The position numbers and the translations under genes were made by a program. Of a stretch of 64,000 nt of DNA, positions 24,522 to 31,604 are shown piece by piece. The notes beneath the pieces were generated by a model that was given only the letters and a program-made list of their open reading frames with translations, was not told the DNA's origin and did not search any database. Source of the stretch: Streptomyces misionensis (lineage in GTDB: Bacteria > Actinomycetota > Actinomycetes > Streptomycetales > Streptomycetaceae); the NCBI RefSeq assembly GCF_900104815.1, contig NZ_FNTD01000004.1, positions 6,075,001 to 6,139,000 on the forward strand, given 5' to 3'. How positions within the stretch are numbered: the stretch's first letter is position 1; every line of letters begins with the position of its first letter.

Positions 24522-25730
24522 ATGACTGGAATATCGCCCTCCTCTACGGAGCAGCTCGCGGAATGGCCCATGGCTCGTTCCTGCCCCTACTCGCCGCCCG
24601 ACGCCTACGCCGAGCTGCGCCAGGGACCGCCCGTGAAGGTGCGCATCCGCACGGGCGAGGCATGGCTCGTCACCCGCTACGAGGACCTGCGCCAGGTGCT
24701 GATGGACGAGCGCTTCAGCTCGGACGACACCCTGCCCGGCTTCCCCGTCCGTATCCAGCTCCCGCCCGCCCCGCGCGTGATGTCCTTCACCCGCATGGAC
24801 GGCGCGGAGCACAACCGGCTGCGCCGCATGATCATGCCGGAGTTCACCGCCCGCGCCACCCGAAGACTCAGACCCGAGGTCGAGTCGCTGGTGGACCGGC
24901 TGCTCGACGAACTGGCCGCCGGGCCCCGCCCCGCCGACCTGGTCACCCGGCTCTCGCTGCGGCTGCCCTCCCTGGTGATCGCCCGGATGCTCGGCGTCCC
25001 CGAGGCCGACGAGCTGGACTTCGCCGAGCTGAGCCAGGAGGTCCTCTCCCAGGACGCCTCGCCGGAGGAGATCTACGCCGCGTTCGTGCGGATGACGGAG
25101 TACCTCGACCGGCTCATCGCCGCCAAGCAGGCCGAGCCCGCCGACGACCTGCTGAGCAGGCTGGCCACCCGGTACATGGCGACCGGCGAGCTCAGCCGCG
25201 AGGACTGCGTGGCCATGGCCCGGCTGCTGCTGGTCGCCGGCCACGAGACCACCGCACACCAGCTCAGCCTCGGCGTGGCGAGCCTGCTGCGCCACCCCGG
25301 CCAACTGGCCGACCTACGGCGCGACCCGTCGCTGTACGGCCAGGCCGTCGAGGAACTGCTGCGCTACTGGTCCATCACCCAGGACAACCAGGTCCGGGTC
25401 GCGGTCGCCGAGGCCGAGGTGGGCGGCGCGCGCATCGCCCCCGGCGACGGCGTCATCCTCGCCTACCCGAGCGCCAACCACGACGAGACCGTCTTCGCGG
25501 ACGGCGCCCGCTTCGACATCCACCGCGCGGACGTCTCCCGGCACATCGCCTTCGGCTACGGCCGCCACCTGTGCCCGGGCGCCCCGCTCGGCCGGATGGA
25601 GCTGGAGGTCTGCCTGCGCGCCCTGTTCGACCGCTTCCCCGGACTGCGCCTCGCGGACGTGCCGGAGCCGGTGGTGTTCCGCCAGAACACCATCAACTAC
25701 GGCCTGACCGCGCTGCACGTGACCTGGTAG
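24522..25730 (+). CDS. Cytochrome P450, first of a pair
   Basis: 402 residues, a typical soluble actinobacterial P450. The I-helix oxygen motif is LLVAGHETTAHQ, the K-helix ExxR is EELLRYWS, and the haem-binding loop is FGYGRHLCPGAPLGR with the Cys ligand. Start ATG 24522 follows CGGAGG. It has its own operator and a terminator behind it. The sequence is clearly paralogous to the P450 at 26320 (same length, same RYWSI and NHDETVFA stretches). The likely role is tailoring oxidation of the chain, with electrons possibly from the ferredoxin at 1. Confidence 0.92.
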   Translation: MTGISPSSTEQLAEWPMARSCPYSPPDAYAELRQGPPVKVRIRTGEAWLVTRYEDLRQVLMDERFSSDDTLPGFPVRIQLPPAPRVMSFTRMDGAEHNRLRRMIMPEFTARATRRLRPEVESLVDRLLDELAAGPRPADLVTRLSLRLPSLVIARMLGVPEADELDFAELSQEVLSQDASPEEIYAAFVRMTEYLDRLIAAKQAEPADDLLSRLATRYMATGELSREDCVAMARLLLVAGHETTAHQLSLGVASLLRHPGQLADLRRDPSLYGQAVEELLRYWSITQDNQVRVAVAEAEVGGARIAPGDGVILAYPSANHDETVFADGARFDIHRADVSRHIAFGYGRHLCPGAPLGRMELEVCLRALFDRFPGLRLADVPEPVVFRQNTINYGLTALHVTW

Positions 25731-25757
25731 CGGCCCGCCCCATCCGGGTCCGCAGGA

Positions 25758-25779
25758 GGGCCGTGCCCCACCACGGCCC
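25758..25779 (+). terminator. Hairpin terminator after first P450
   Basis: GGGCCGTG (25758-25765) and CACGGCCC (25772-25779) form an 8-bp stem with a six-base loop, 27 bases after the P450 stop. Confidence 0.65.
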
Positions 25780-26139
25780 CGCCCGCACGCCGGCCGCGAA
25801 GGCGCGGGCGTCGGACGCACGCCGTGTACCCCATGGAATCCGGCGGCGCGCGCTCACGCAAGGGTGACGGTGCCGATCCCGCCAACCCCGCCGGCGGCCA
25901 CGACTGGCCGGTCCGTTTCGCAACCGGGCGGCAAACCCTTCGTCCGCGGTCCGCGGGAACTCTCCGTCCCGCCACCTGGTGGCCTGAAATCCCCTCTGGG
26001 ACAGTGCACTTGGTGACGAGAACGGCCACCGTCGTCAGGGCCGGATCAGCCCCGGGTCAGTTGCGCTTGGGAATGTCATTACCACTTCGCTCCTGAAAGA
26101 TCCCACACCGATCAGCGCACGGGCCCCGCCGGGACCCGT
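25780..26139. other. Non-coding spacer between the two P450 genes
   Basis: About 360 bases with no reading frame that resembles a protein on either strand. Base composition dips toward lower GC around 26050-26110. The spacer ends at the SARP operator of the second P450. I see no repeat, tRNA or insertion-sequence end. It is unusually long for this compact cluster and may be left over from the duplication that produced the P450 pair. Confidence 0.6.
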
Positions 26140-26182
26140 GTCAGTGCTACGTCAGCGCGGTGTCAGGGCGGTGCGCGATGGT
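26140..26182 (+). promoter_or_regulatory. SARP-type operator and promoter of the second P450 operon
   Basis: Heptamers GTCAGTG (26140), GTCAGCG (26151) and GTCAGGG (26162) follow an exact 11-bp period, and GATGGT (26177-26182) lies 8 bases after the last. This is the clearest triple repeat in the window. The leader to the P450 ATG would be about 130 bases. Confidence 0.78.
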
Positions 26183-26319
26183 GGCGCCACGACGTCCGCG
26201 CACGGCTCGGAGGGACGAATTCCCCTTGCCGCCCGCGCGGATGGCCCCCCATCGTGTCGAGCACAGGAAGCGAGTCGGTGCCGAGGATCGCCTTTGCCCC
26301 CCGGACCTGGAGGACAAGC

Positions 26320-27528
26320 ATGTCGCTCGCCGACCACACCGACATCCTCGACTGGCCCTTCGCCCGTACCGAGGACGGCAACCCGCCGCCCGTCCTGGCC
26401 GAGCTGCGCAAGGCACCGCCCTGCGTCGTCCGCATCCCGGCGGGCGCCGCGGAGTCCCGGCTGGCCTGGCTCGTGACCCGGTACGCCGACGTCCGCCAGG
26501 CGCTCGCCGATCCCCGGCTCAGCGCCGACGAGACCCTGCCCGGCGCCCCCGTGCGCATCCAGGTGCCGCCCGGCGGCAACCCCAGCTCGTTCCTGCGGCT
26601 CGACGACCCCGAGCACGCCCGGCTGCGCGGCATGATCCAGACCGAGTTCACCGCGCGCCGGGTCAAGCGGCTGCGCGAGCCCGTCCAGCGCCTGGTGGAC
26701 GAACTGCTGGACGACCTTGCCGCCCGGCCCCAGCCCGCCGACCTGCACGCCGTCTTCTCCCGGGCGCTGCCCACCCTCGTCATCGCCCGGCTGCTGGGCG
26801 TGCCCGAGGAGGACTCGCCGTTCTTCATCGAGAAGACCCGCGTCACCATCTCCCAGGAGGACCCGGCCGTCTCCCAGGCCGCCTTCGCCGAGATGTCCGA
26901 GTACCTCGCCAAGCTGGCGCTGCGCAAGCTCACCGAACCCGGTGACGACCTGATGAGCCGGCTCGCCGTCCGCCACTACGACACCGGCGCCATCACCCTG
27001 GACGAACTCGTGGGCATCGCCCGGCTCGTGCTGGTCGCCGGCCACGAGACCACCACCAACCAGCTCGCCCTGAACGTGCTGGCCCTGCTGCGCGACGACG
27101 AGCTGCGGGCGAAGGTCGCCGCCGACGACGGGGCACTGATCCCCAACTTCATCGAGGAGTCGATGCGCTACTGGTCCATCTCCCAGGACGCCATGGTCCG
27201 CCTCGCGGTCGAGGACATGGACCTGGGCGGCGTGCGCATCGAGAAGGGCGACGCCGTGGTGATCTCGGTGCCCGCCGGCAACCACGACGAGACCGTCTTC
27301 GCCTGCCCGCACCGCATCGACCCCGAACGCGACACCAGCGGTCACCTCCAGTGGGGCTACGGCCCCCACTACTGCCAGGGCGCCCCGCTGGCCCGCCTCG
27401 AAATGGAGCTGGCGCTGCGCTCGCTGCTGCGCCGCTTCCCGGACCTGCGCCTCGCCGCCGACCCGCGCACGCTGTTCCGCCGGGGCACCGTTTTCCACGG
27501 GGTGACCCATCTCCCCGTGACCTGGTGA
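26320..27528 (+). CDS. Cytochrome P450, second of a pair
   Basis: 402 residues. The I-helix is VLVAGHETTTNQ, ExxR is EESMRYWS, and the haem loop is WGYGPHYCQGAPLAR, where the residue after the Cys ligand is Gln rather than the more usual Pro of its partner. ATG 26320 follows TGGAGG; longer in-frame starts lack a ribosome site. It heads an operon with the second MFS gene and the hydrolase. It is a paralogue of the P450 at 24522, and two related P450s suggest two oxidations at similar sites. Confidence 0.92.
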   Translation: MSLADHTDILDWPFARTEDGNPPPVLAELRKAPPCVVRIPAGAAESRLAWLVTRYADVRQALADPRLSADETLPGAPVRIQVPPGGNPSSFLRLDDPEHARLRGMIQTEFTARRVKRLREPVQRLVDELLDDLAARPQPADLHAVFSRALPTLVIARLLGVPEEDSPFFIEKTRVTISQEDPAVSQAAFAEMSEYLAKLALRKLTEPGDDLMSRLAVRHYDTGAITLDELVGIARLVLVAGHETTTNQLALNVLALLRDDELRAKVAADDGALIPNFIEESMRYWSISQDAMVRLAVEDMDLGGVRIEKGDAVVISVPAGNHDETVFACPHRIDPERDTSGHLQWGYGPHYCQGAPLARLEMELALRSLLRRFPDLRLAADPRTLFRRGTVFHGVTHLPVTW

Positions 27529-27578
27529 CCTGACGGTCACCGCAGCAACCGACCGAAAGATCGAGAAACGGAGTCGTC

Positions 27579-29045
27579 ATGACTCAGGAGTTAACCCCGG
27601 ACATCGCGGCGGAGGGGCGCGAGCGGACGGCCTCCGACAGCGCCGCGGCCCCCTCGTCGGGCGCCCTGGTGGTGGTCCTCGTCGGCACGTTCATCACGGT
27701 GCTCGACTTCTTCATCGCCAACGTGGCCGTCCCGGCCATCAAGGCCGACCTGCACGCCACCGCCGCCCAGGCCCAGATGATCGTCGTCGGATACGGCGTC
27801 GCCTTCACCTCGGGCCTGATCACCGGCGGCCGGCTCGGCGACCTCTACGGCCGGCGGCGGCTGTTCGCGCTCGGCATGACGCTGTTCATGGTCGCCTCGG
27901 CCGCGTGCAGCTTCGCGCCGAACGTGACGGTGCTCGTCGTCGCCCGGATCCTCCAGGGCGGCTCCGCCGCGCTGATGGTGCCCCAGGTCCTCGGCATCAT
28001 CGGCACCGTCTACACCGGGACGGCCCGCGACCGCGCCTTCAACGTCTACGGCCTGGTCATCGGACTCGCCGGGGTCTTCGGACAGTTCATCGGCGGCGCG
28101 CTGATCTCCGTCGACATCGCCGGACTCAGCTGGCGCACGATCTTCCTGATCAACGTCCCGCTGTGCCTGATCTCCCTCGCCCTGACCCGCCGCACGATCC
28201 CGGAGTCCAAGGGCCAGGGCGGCACCCGGCTCGACCTGGTCGGCGCCCTGCTGATCACCGTGTCCCTCGGGCTCGTGGTGTTCGCGCTGCTGGAGGGCCA
28301 GGAGCGGCACTGGCCGGTGTGGGTGTGGGAGTCGCTGGCCGCCGCGGCCGTCCTGCTCGCCGTGACGGTCTGGCACCTGCGCCGCCGCTCCGCCGCCGGC
28401 CGCGGCCCGCTCATCGAGCCGGGCATGTTCCGCTCCCGGCTGTTCTCGGTGGGCCTCGTCGCCACGGTCGTCTACTTCCTCGCCATGGGCTCCTTCTTCT
28501 TCACCCTCGCCCTCTACCTGCAACTCGGCCGTGGCCTCAGCCCGTTGGAGTCCGGTCTGATGTTCCTGGCGCTGGGCGCCGGATACTTCGGCGCCTCCAT
28601 CGTCTCGGCGCGGTTCGCCGCCACGGTCAACGCCCGCCGGGTCGCCGCCGGTCCGCTGGTCCTCGCCATCGGCTACACCGCGATCGCGCTGACCGCCAAG
28701 GACCTGCGACTGGACGGCTCCGTGCTCTGGCTGCTGCCGATGCTGCTGGTCGCCGGGCTCGGCATGGGCCTGACCACCGGCCCGCTCACCAACCTGGTGC
28801 TGGGCGGCGCGGTCCCCGAGCACGCCGCGGCGGCCTCCGGTCTGCTGAACACCGCGCAGGAGGGCGGCGCCGCGGTCGGCGTGGCCATCGCCGGCACGGT
28901 CTTCTTCCCGGCCCTGGCCCACGCCGGCGGCAAGGCGGACGCCTACCCGCACGCCTTCACCGTCACCCTGATCCCGCTCGTCTGCCTGGGCGTCCTCGCC
29001 TCCCTGCTGGTGCTGGCGGCCCCCGGCCGCGCGGCCCGGCGCTGA
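27579..29045 (+). CDS. MFS drug:H+ antiporter, DHA2 family, with TTA codon
   Basis: 488 residues and 14 membrane segments. The motif GGRLGDLYGRRR and FITVLDFFIANVAVPAIK in helix 1 are as in the exporter at 22900, so these are paralogues. Codon 5 is TTA (27591-27593), read in Streptomyces only by the bldA leucyl-tRNA, so translation should be delayed to late growth. It sits 50 bases after the second P450 and shares its promoter. The likely role is product export and self-protection. Confidence 0.9.
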   Translation: MTQELTPDIAAEGRERTASDSAAAPSSGALVVVLVGTFITVLDFFIANVAVPAIKADLHATAAQAQMIVVGYGVAFTSGLITGGRLGDLYGRRRLFALGMTLFMVASAACSFAPNVTVLVVARILQGGSAALMVPQVLGIIGTVYTGTARDRAFNVYGLVIGLAGVFGQFIGGALISVDIAGLSWRTIFLINVPLCLISLALTRRTIPESKGQGGTRLDLVGALLITVSLGLVVFALLEGQERHWPVWVWESLAAAAVLLAVTVWHLRRRSAAGRGPLIEPGMFRSRLFSVGLVATVVYFLAMGSFFFTLALYLQLGRGLSPLESGLMFLALGAGYFGASIVSARFAATVNARRVAAGPLVLAIGYTAIALTAKDLRLDGSVLWLLPMLLVAGLGMGLTTGPLTNLVLGGAVPEHAAAASGLLNTAQEGGAAVGVAIAGTVFFPALAHAGGKADAYPHAFTVTLIPLVCLGVLASLLVLAAPGRAARR

Positions 29046-29114
29046 CCGGGCCGCCCCGGCACGAGCACCCGTACCGCCCCGCACGCCCCACCACTGGAAA
29101 GGAGGCACACAGGA

Positions 29115-29945
29115 ATGCCGTACCTCACCACCCGGGACGGGACCCGGCTGCACTACAACGACTGGGGTGACGGACGCCCCGTCGTCCTGCTCGGCGCCGC
29201 CATGGCGGACGCGCGCATGTGGGAGTTCCAGGCCCCGTTCCTCGCCGGGAACGGACTGCGCTGCGTCACCTACGACCGGCGCGGCAGCGGCCGTTCGGAC
29301 ATGCCGTGGACCGGATACGACTACGACACCCTGGCCGGCGACCTCGCCGACCTGCTCGACCACCTCGACCTGAGGGACGCCGTGCTGGTCGGCTACGCGG
29401 TGGGCGGCGGGGAGTGCGTGCAGTACCTCTCCCGGTACGGCGACGCACGCGTCTCGGGCCTCGCCCTGGTCGCCTCGACCACGCCGTACCTGCTGCGCGC
29501 CCCGGACAACCCCGACGGGCTCGACCTCGCCCTCTTCGAGCAGGTCGAACAGGCCATCAAGACCGACCGGGCCGCCTGGCTCTCCGCGCTGACATGGCCG
29601 TTCTTCGCGGGCCCCGAACCGGACCCGGAGAACCCGCCGATCTCCCCGCAGCTGGCGAGCTGGCTGGTCGGCATGTGTCTGAACACCTCGCCGAGAGCCG
29701 GCATCGAGATCTACCGCACGCTGATGACCACCGACCAGCGCGCGCAGACGGCCGCGGTGCGGGTGCCCACCCTGGTGATCCACGGGACCGCCGACCTGGG
29801 CGCCCCCTATCCGCTGTGCGCCCCGCGCACCGTCGAACTGATCCCGGACAGCAGGCTCATCACCTACGAGGGCGCGGCGCACGGCCTGTTCGCCACCCAC
29901 GCGGACCGCCTGAACGCCGATCTGCTGGCCTTCGTCAAGGAGTGA
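29115..29945 (+). CDS. Alpha/beta-hydrolase fold protein lacking the nucleophile
   Basis: 276 residues resembling non-haem haloperoxidase/esterase family members: TYDRRGSGRSDMPW, DLADLLDHLDLRDAVLVG, the acid loop VIHGTADLGAP and the histidine EGAAHGLFATH. The nucleophile elbow that normally reads GxSxGG is VGYAVGGGE, with Ala95 in place of Ser. The oxyanion-hole HG near residue 26 is also changed (LLGAAM). It should not act as a standard hydrolase. A lyase, cyclase or binding role is more likely. AAAGGAGG precedes ATG 29115. It is the last gene of the P450-MFS operon. Confidence 0.85.
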   Translation: MPYLTTRDGTRLHYNDWGDGRPVVLLGAAMADARMWEFQAPFLAGNGLRCVTYDRRGSGRSDMPWTGYDYDTLAGDLADLLDHLDLRDAVLVGYAVGGGECVQYLSRYGDARVSGLALVASTTPYLLRAPDNPDGLDLALFEQVEQAIKTDRAAWLSALTWPFFAGPEPDPENPPISPQLASWLVGMCLNTSPRAGIEIYRTLMTTDQRAQTAAVRVPTLVIHGTADLGAPYPLCAPRTVELIPDSRLITYEGAAHGLFATHADRLNADLLAFVKE

Positions 29946-29970
29946 GATCCCGCCCGTCCCGCACCACCCG

Positions 29971-29999
29971 CGTCCGGCCCCCGAAAAGGGGGCCGGACG
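29971..29999 (+). terminator. Hairpin terminator
   Basis: A perfect 12-bp stem (29971-29982 with 29988-29999) with loop GAAAA lies 26 bases after the hydrolase stop, closing the P450-MFS-hydrolase operon. Confidence 0.88.
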
Positions 30000-30036
30000 T
30001 GCGTGTTTCCCGGCCCCCGCTCGCCCCCGGCACCGC

Positions 30037-30079
30037 GTCAGCGGCACGTCAGCCCCGTGACAGGGCACCCCGGCACAGT
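30037..30079 (+). promoter_or_regulatory. SARP-type operator and promoter of the kinase operon
   Basis: Heptamers GTCAGCG (30037), GTCAGCC (30048) and GACAGGG (30059) follow an 11-bp period, with CACAGT (30074-30079) 8 bases after the last as -10. The kinase gene starts about 63 bases downstream of the predicted start. Confidence 0.75.
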
Positions 30080-30148
30080 GGACATCGCCGCGACGCCGGG
30101 GCACACCAGCCCGGTCCTCCGGTGCCGACCGACGAAGGAGTACGCCTC

Positions 30149-31099
30149 ATGGCAGACACCGCAGCCCCGGGCCCCACCCGGGCACTCGTCCTGGGCAACC
30201 CCGCTTCCGGCAGCCACTCGCCCGAACTGGTCGAGGAAGTACGCCAGTTGTGCGCCTCCTGCCTGGAGCGGGCCGAGGTCCACCTGACCACGGGACCGGG
30301 CGACGCGACGGTCGCCGTACGCCGGGCCCTGGAACGCACCGACGACGCGCCCGACCTGATCGTGGCCATCGGCGGCGACGGCACGGTCCGCGAGGTCGTG
30401 CAGGGACTGGTCCCCGCCGACGGCGGCGCCACCCTCGCGGTGGTGCCCGGCGGCACCGGCAACTCCGGCTACAAGATGCTGTGGGGCGAACGGCCCTGGA
30501 GCGAGTCGCTGAAGGCCGTGCTGACCGACTCCGGCGTCGGCGGCAGCGCCCGGCTGCGCCGGCTCGACCTGGCCCGCCTCGCCGAGACCCGCAACTACGT
30601 GTACCTGGGCGCCTGTTCGGGCGTCATCGCGGACGCACTGCTCACCGCGAAGGGGCTGCCGCTGACCGGCCGCGAGCGCTACGCCCGCGCCTTCGCCGAC
30701 ACCGCCGACGGCTACGCGCCCTACCCCGGCCGGGTCACGGTCGACGGCCGGGTGGTGCACGAGGGCCCCACGGTCCTCGCCAACGTCGGCGGCGGACCCT
30801 ACCGCGGCGGCCGGTTCCAGGTGCTGCCCGACTCGCTCCTCGACGACGGACTGCTCGACGTCTGTGTCATCGGCGGCGACGTGCCGGCCGCCGAGGTACC
30901 CGAACTGACCCTGAACGCCGCCCACATGACCCATCCGGCGACCGTGTACGCACGGGGCCGCCGGATCACCGTGGAACGCACCGACGGCCGCCGCCTCCCG
31001 CTGGAGCACGACGGTGAGTACCAACACGGCATCGGCGCCGCGGCCACCTTCGAGGTGCTCCCCGGAGCCCTCCCCGTGTGGGCGCCTGCCGCCCCCTGA
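30149..31099 (+). CDS. Diacylglycerol/sphingosine kinase-family protein, VlmJ-like
   Basis: 316 residues of the DAGK catalytic fold: ALVLGNPASGS near the N-terminus, the nucleotide motif AIGGDGTVREVVQGL, then VPGGTGNSGYKML and a C-terminal DGEYQHG. GAAGGAG precedes ATG 30149. In valanimycin biosynthesis VlmJ, a member of this family, phosphorylates the hydroxyl of valanimycin hydrate, and VlmK (MmgE/PrpD family) eliminates the phosphate. A MmgE/PrpD gene follows two genes later, so the same activation of a seryl-derived hydroxyl is the favoured role. Lipid phosphorylation is the fallback. Confidence 0.88.
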   Translation: MADTAAPGPTRALVLGNPASGSHSPELVEEVRQLCASCLERAEVHLTTGPGDATVAVRRALERTDDAPDLIVAIGGDGTVREVVQGLVPADGGATLAVVPGGTGNSGYKMLWGERPWSESLKAVLTDSGVGGSARLRRLDLARLAETRNYVYLGACSGVIADALLTAKGLPLTGRERYARAFADTADGYAPYPGRVTVDGRVVHEGPTVLANVGGGPYRGGRFQVLPDSLLDDGLLDVCVIGGDVPAAEVPELTLNAAHMTHPATVYARGRRITVERTDGRRLPLEHDGEYQHGIGAAATFEVLPGALPVWAPAAP

Positions 31100-31150
31100 A
31101 CCACCTGTCCGAAGAACCGAAGAAGCACCACCAAAAAGGAGATCGCCCGC

Positions 31151-31519
31151 ATGAGCGACCTGACCACCACCGTCACCCGCTACCTCGACATCTGGAACGA
31201 GGCGGACGCCGAGAAGCGCGCCGCGGCCATCGCCGAGCTGTTCACCGCCGACGCCCCGTACATCGACCCGCTGGCCGCGGTCGAGGGTCACGAGGGTTTC
31301 GCGGCCGTGGTGGCCGGCGCCCGTGACCAGTTCAAGGGCCTCTCCTTCGAGCTGCACGGCACCGTCGACGCCCACCACAACCAGGCCCGCTTCCAGTGGG
31401 GCCTGGTGACCGAGCCGGGCGCCGAGCCGGTCGCCATCGGCTTCGACGTCCTCGTCACCGACGAGGCCGGCAAGATCAAGGCCGTCTACGGCTTCCTGGA
31501 CAAGGTCCCGGCCGCGTAA
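31151..31519 (+). CDS. NTF2/SnoaL-like small protein
   Basis: 122 residues: TVTRYLDIWNEADAEKRAAA, ELFTADAPYIDP, EGHEGFAAVV and HNQARFQWGLV are the conserved parts of the cone-shaped NTF2-like fold common in polyketide-cyclase-like and unknown-function proteins. AAGGAG precedes ATG 31151. It lies 51 bases after the kinase gene in the same unit. It may bind a small hydrophobic intermediate. No specific catalytic residues can be assigned. Confidence 0.8.
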   Translation: MSDLTTTVTRYLDIWNEADAEKRAAAIAELFTADAPYIDPLAAVEGHEGFAAVVAGARDQFKGLSFELHGTVDAHHNQARFQWGLVTEPGAEPVAIGFDVLVTDEAGKIKAVYGFLDKVPAA

Positions 31520-31533
31520 CACCGCACCACCCC

Positions 31534-31564
31534 GCGGGAGCACCGGGCCCACCGGTGCTCCCGC
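31534..31564 (+). terminator. Hairpin terminator before the PrpD gene
   Basis: A perfect 13-bp stem (31534-31546 with 31552-31564) with loop GCCCA lies 14 bases after the NTF2-like stop. The PrpD gene starts 40 bases later with no visible SARP repeats, so it is either transcribed by read-through or from a promoter I cannot recognise. Confidence 0.8.
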
Positions 31565-31604
31565 CGTCGTGTTCCCCTCGACGCACGCACGGAAGGTACC
31601 CGCC

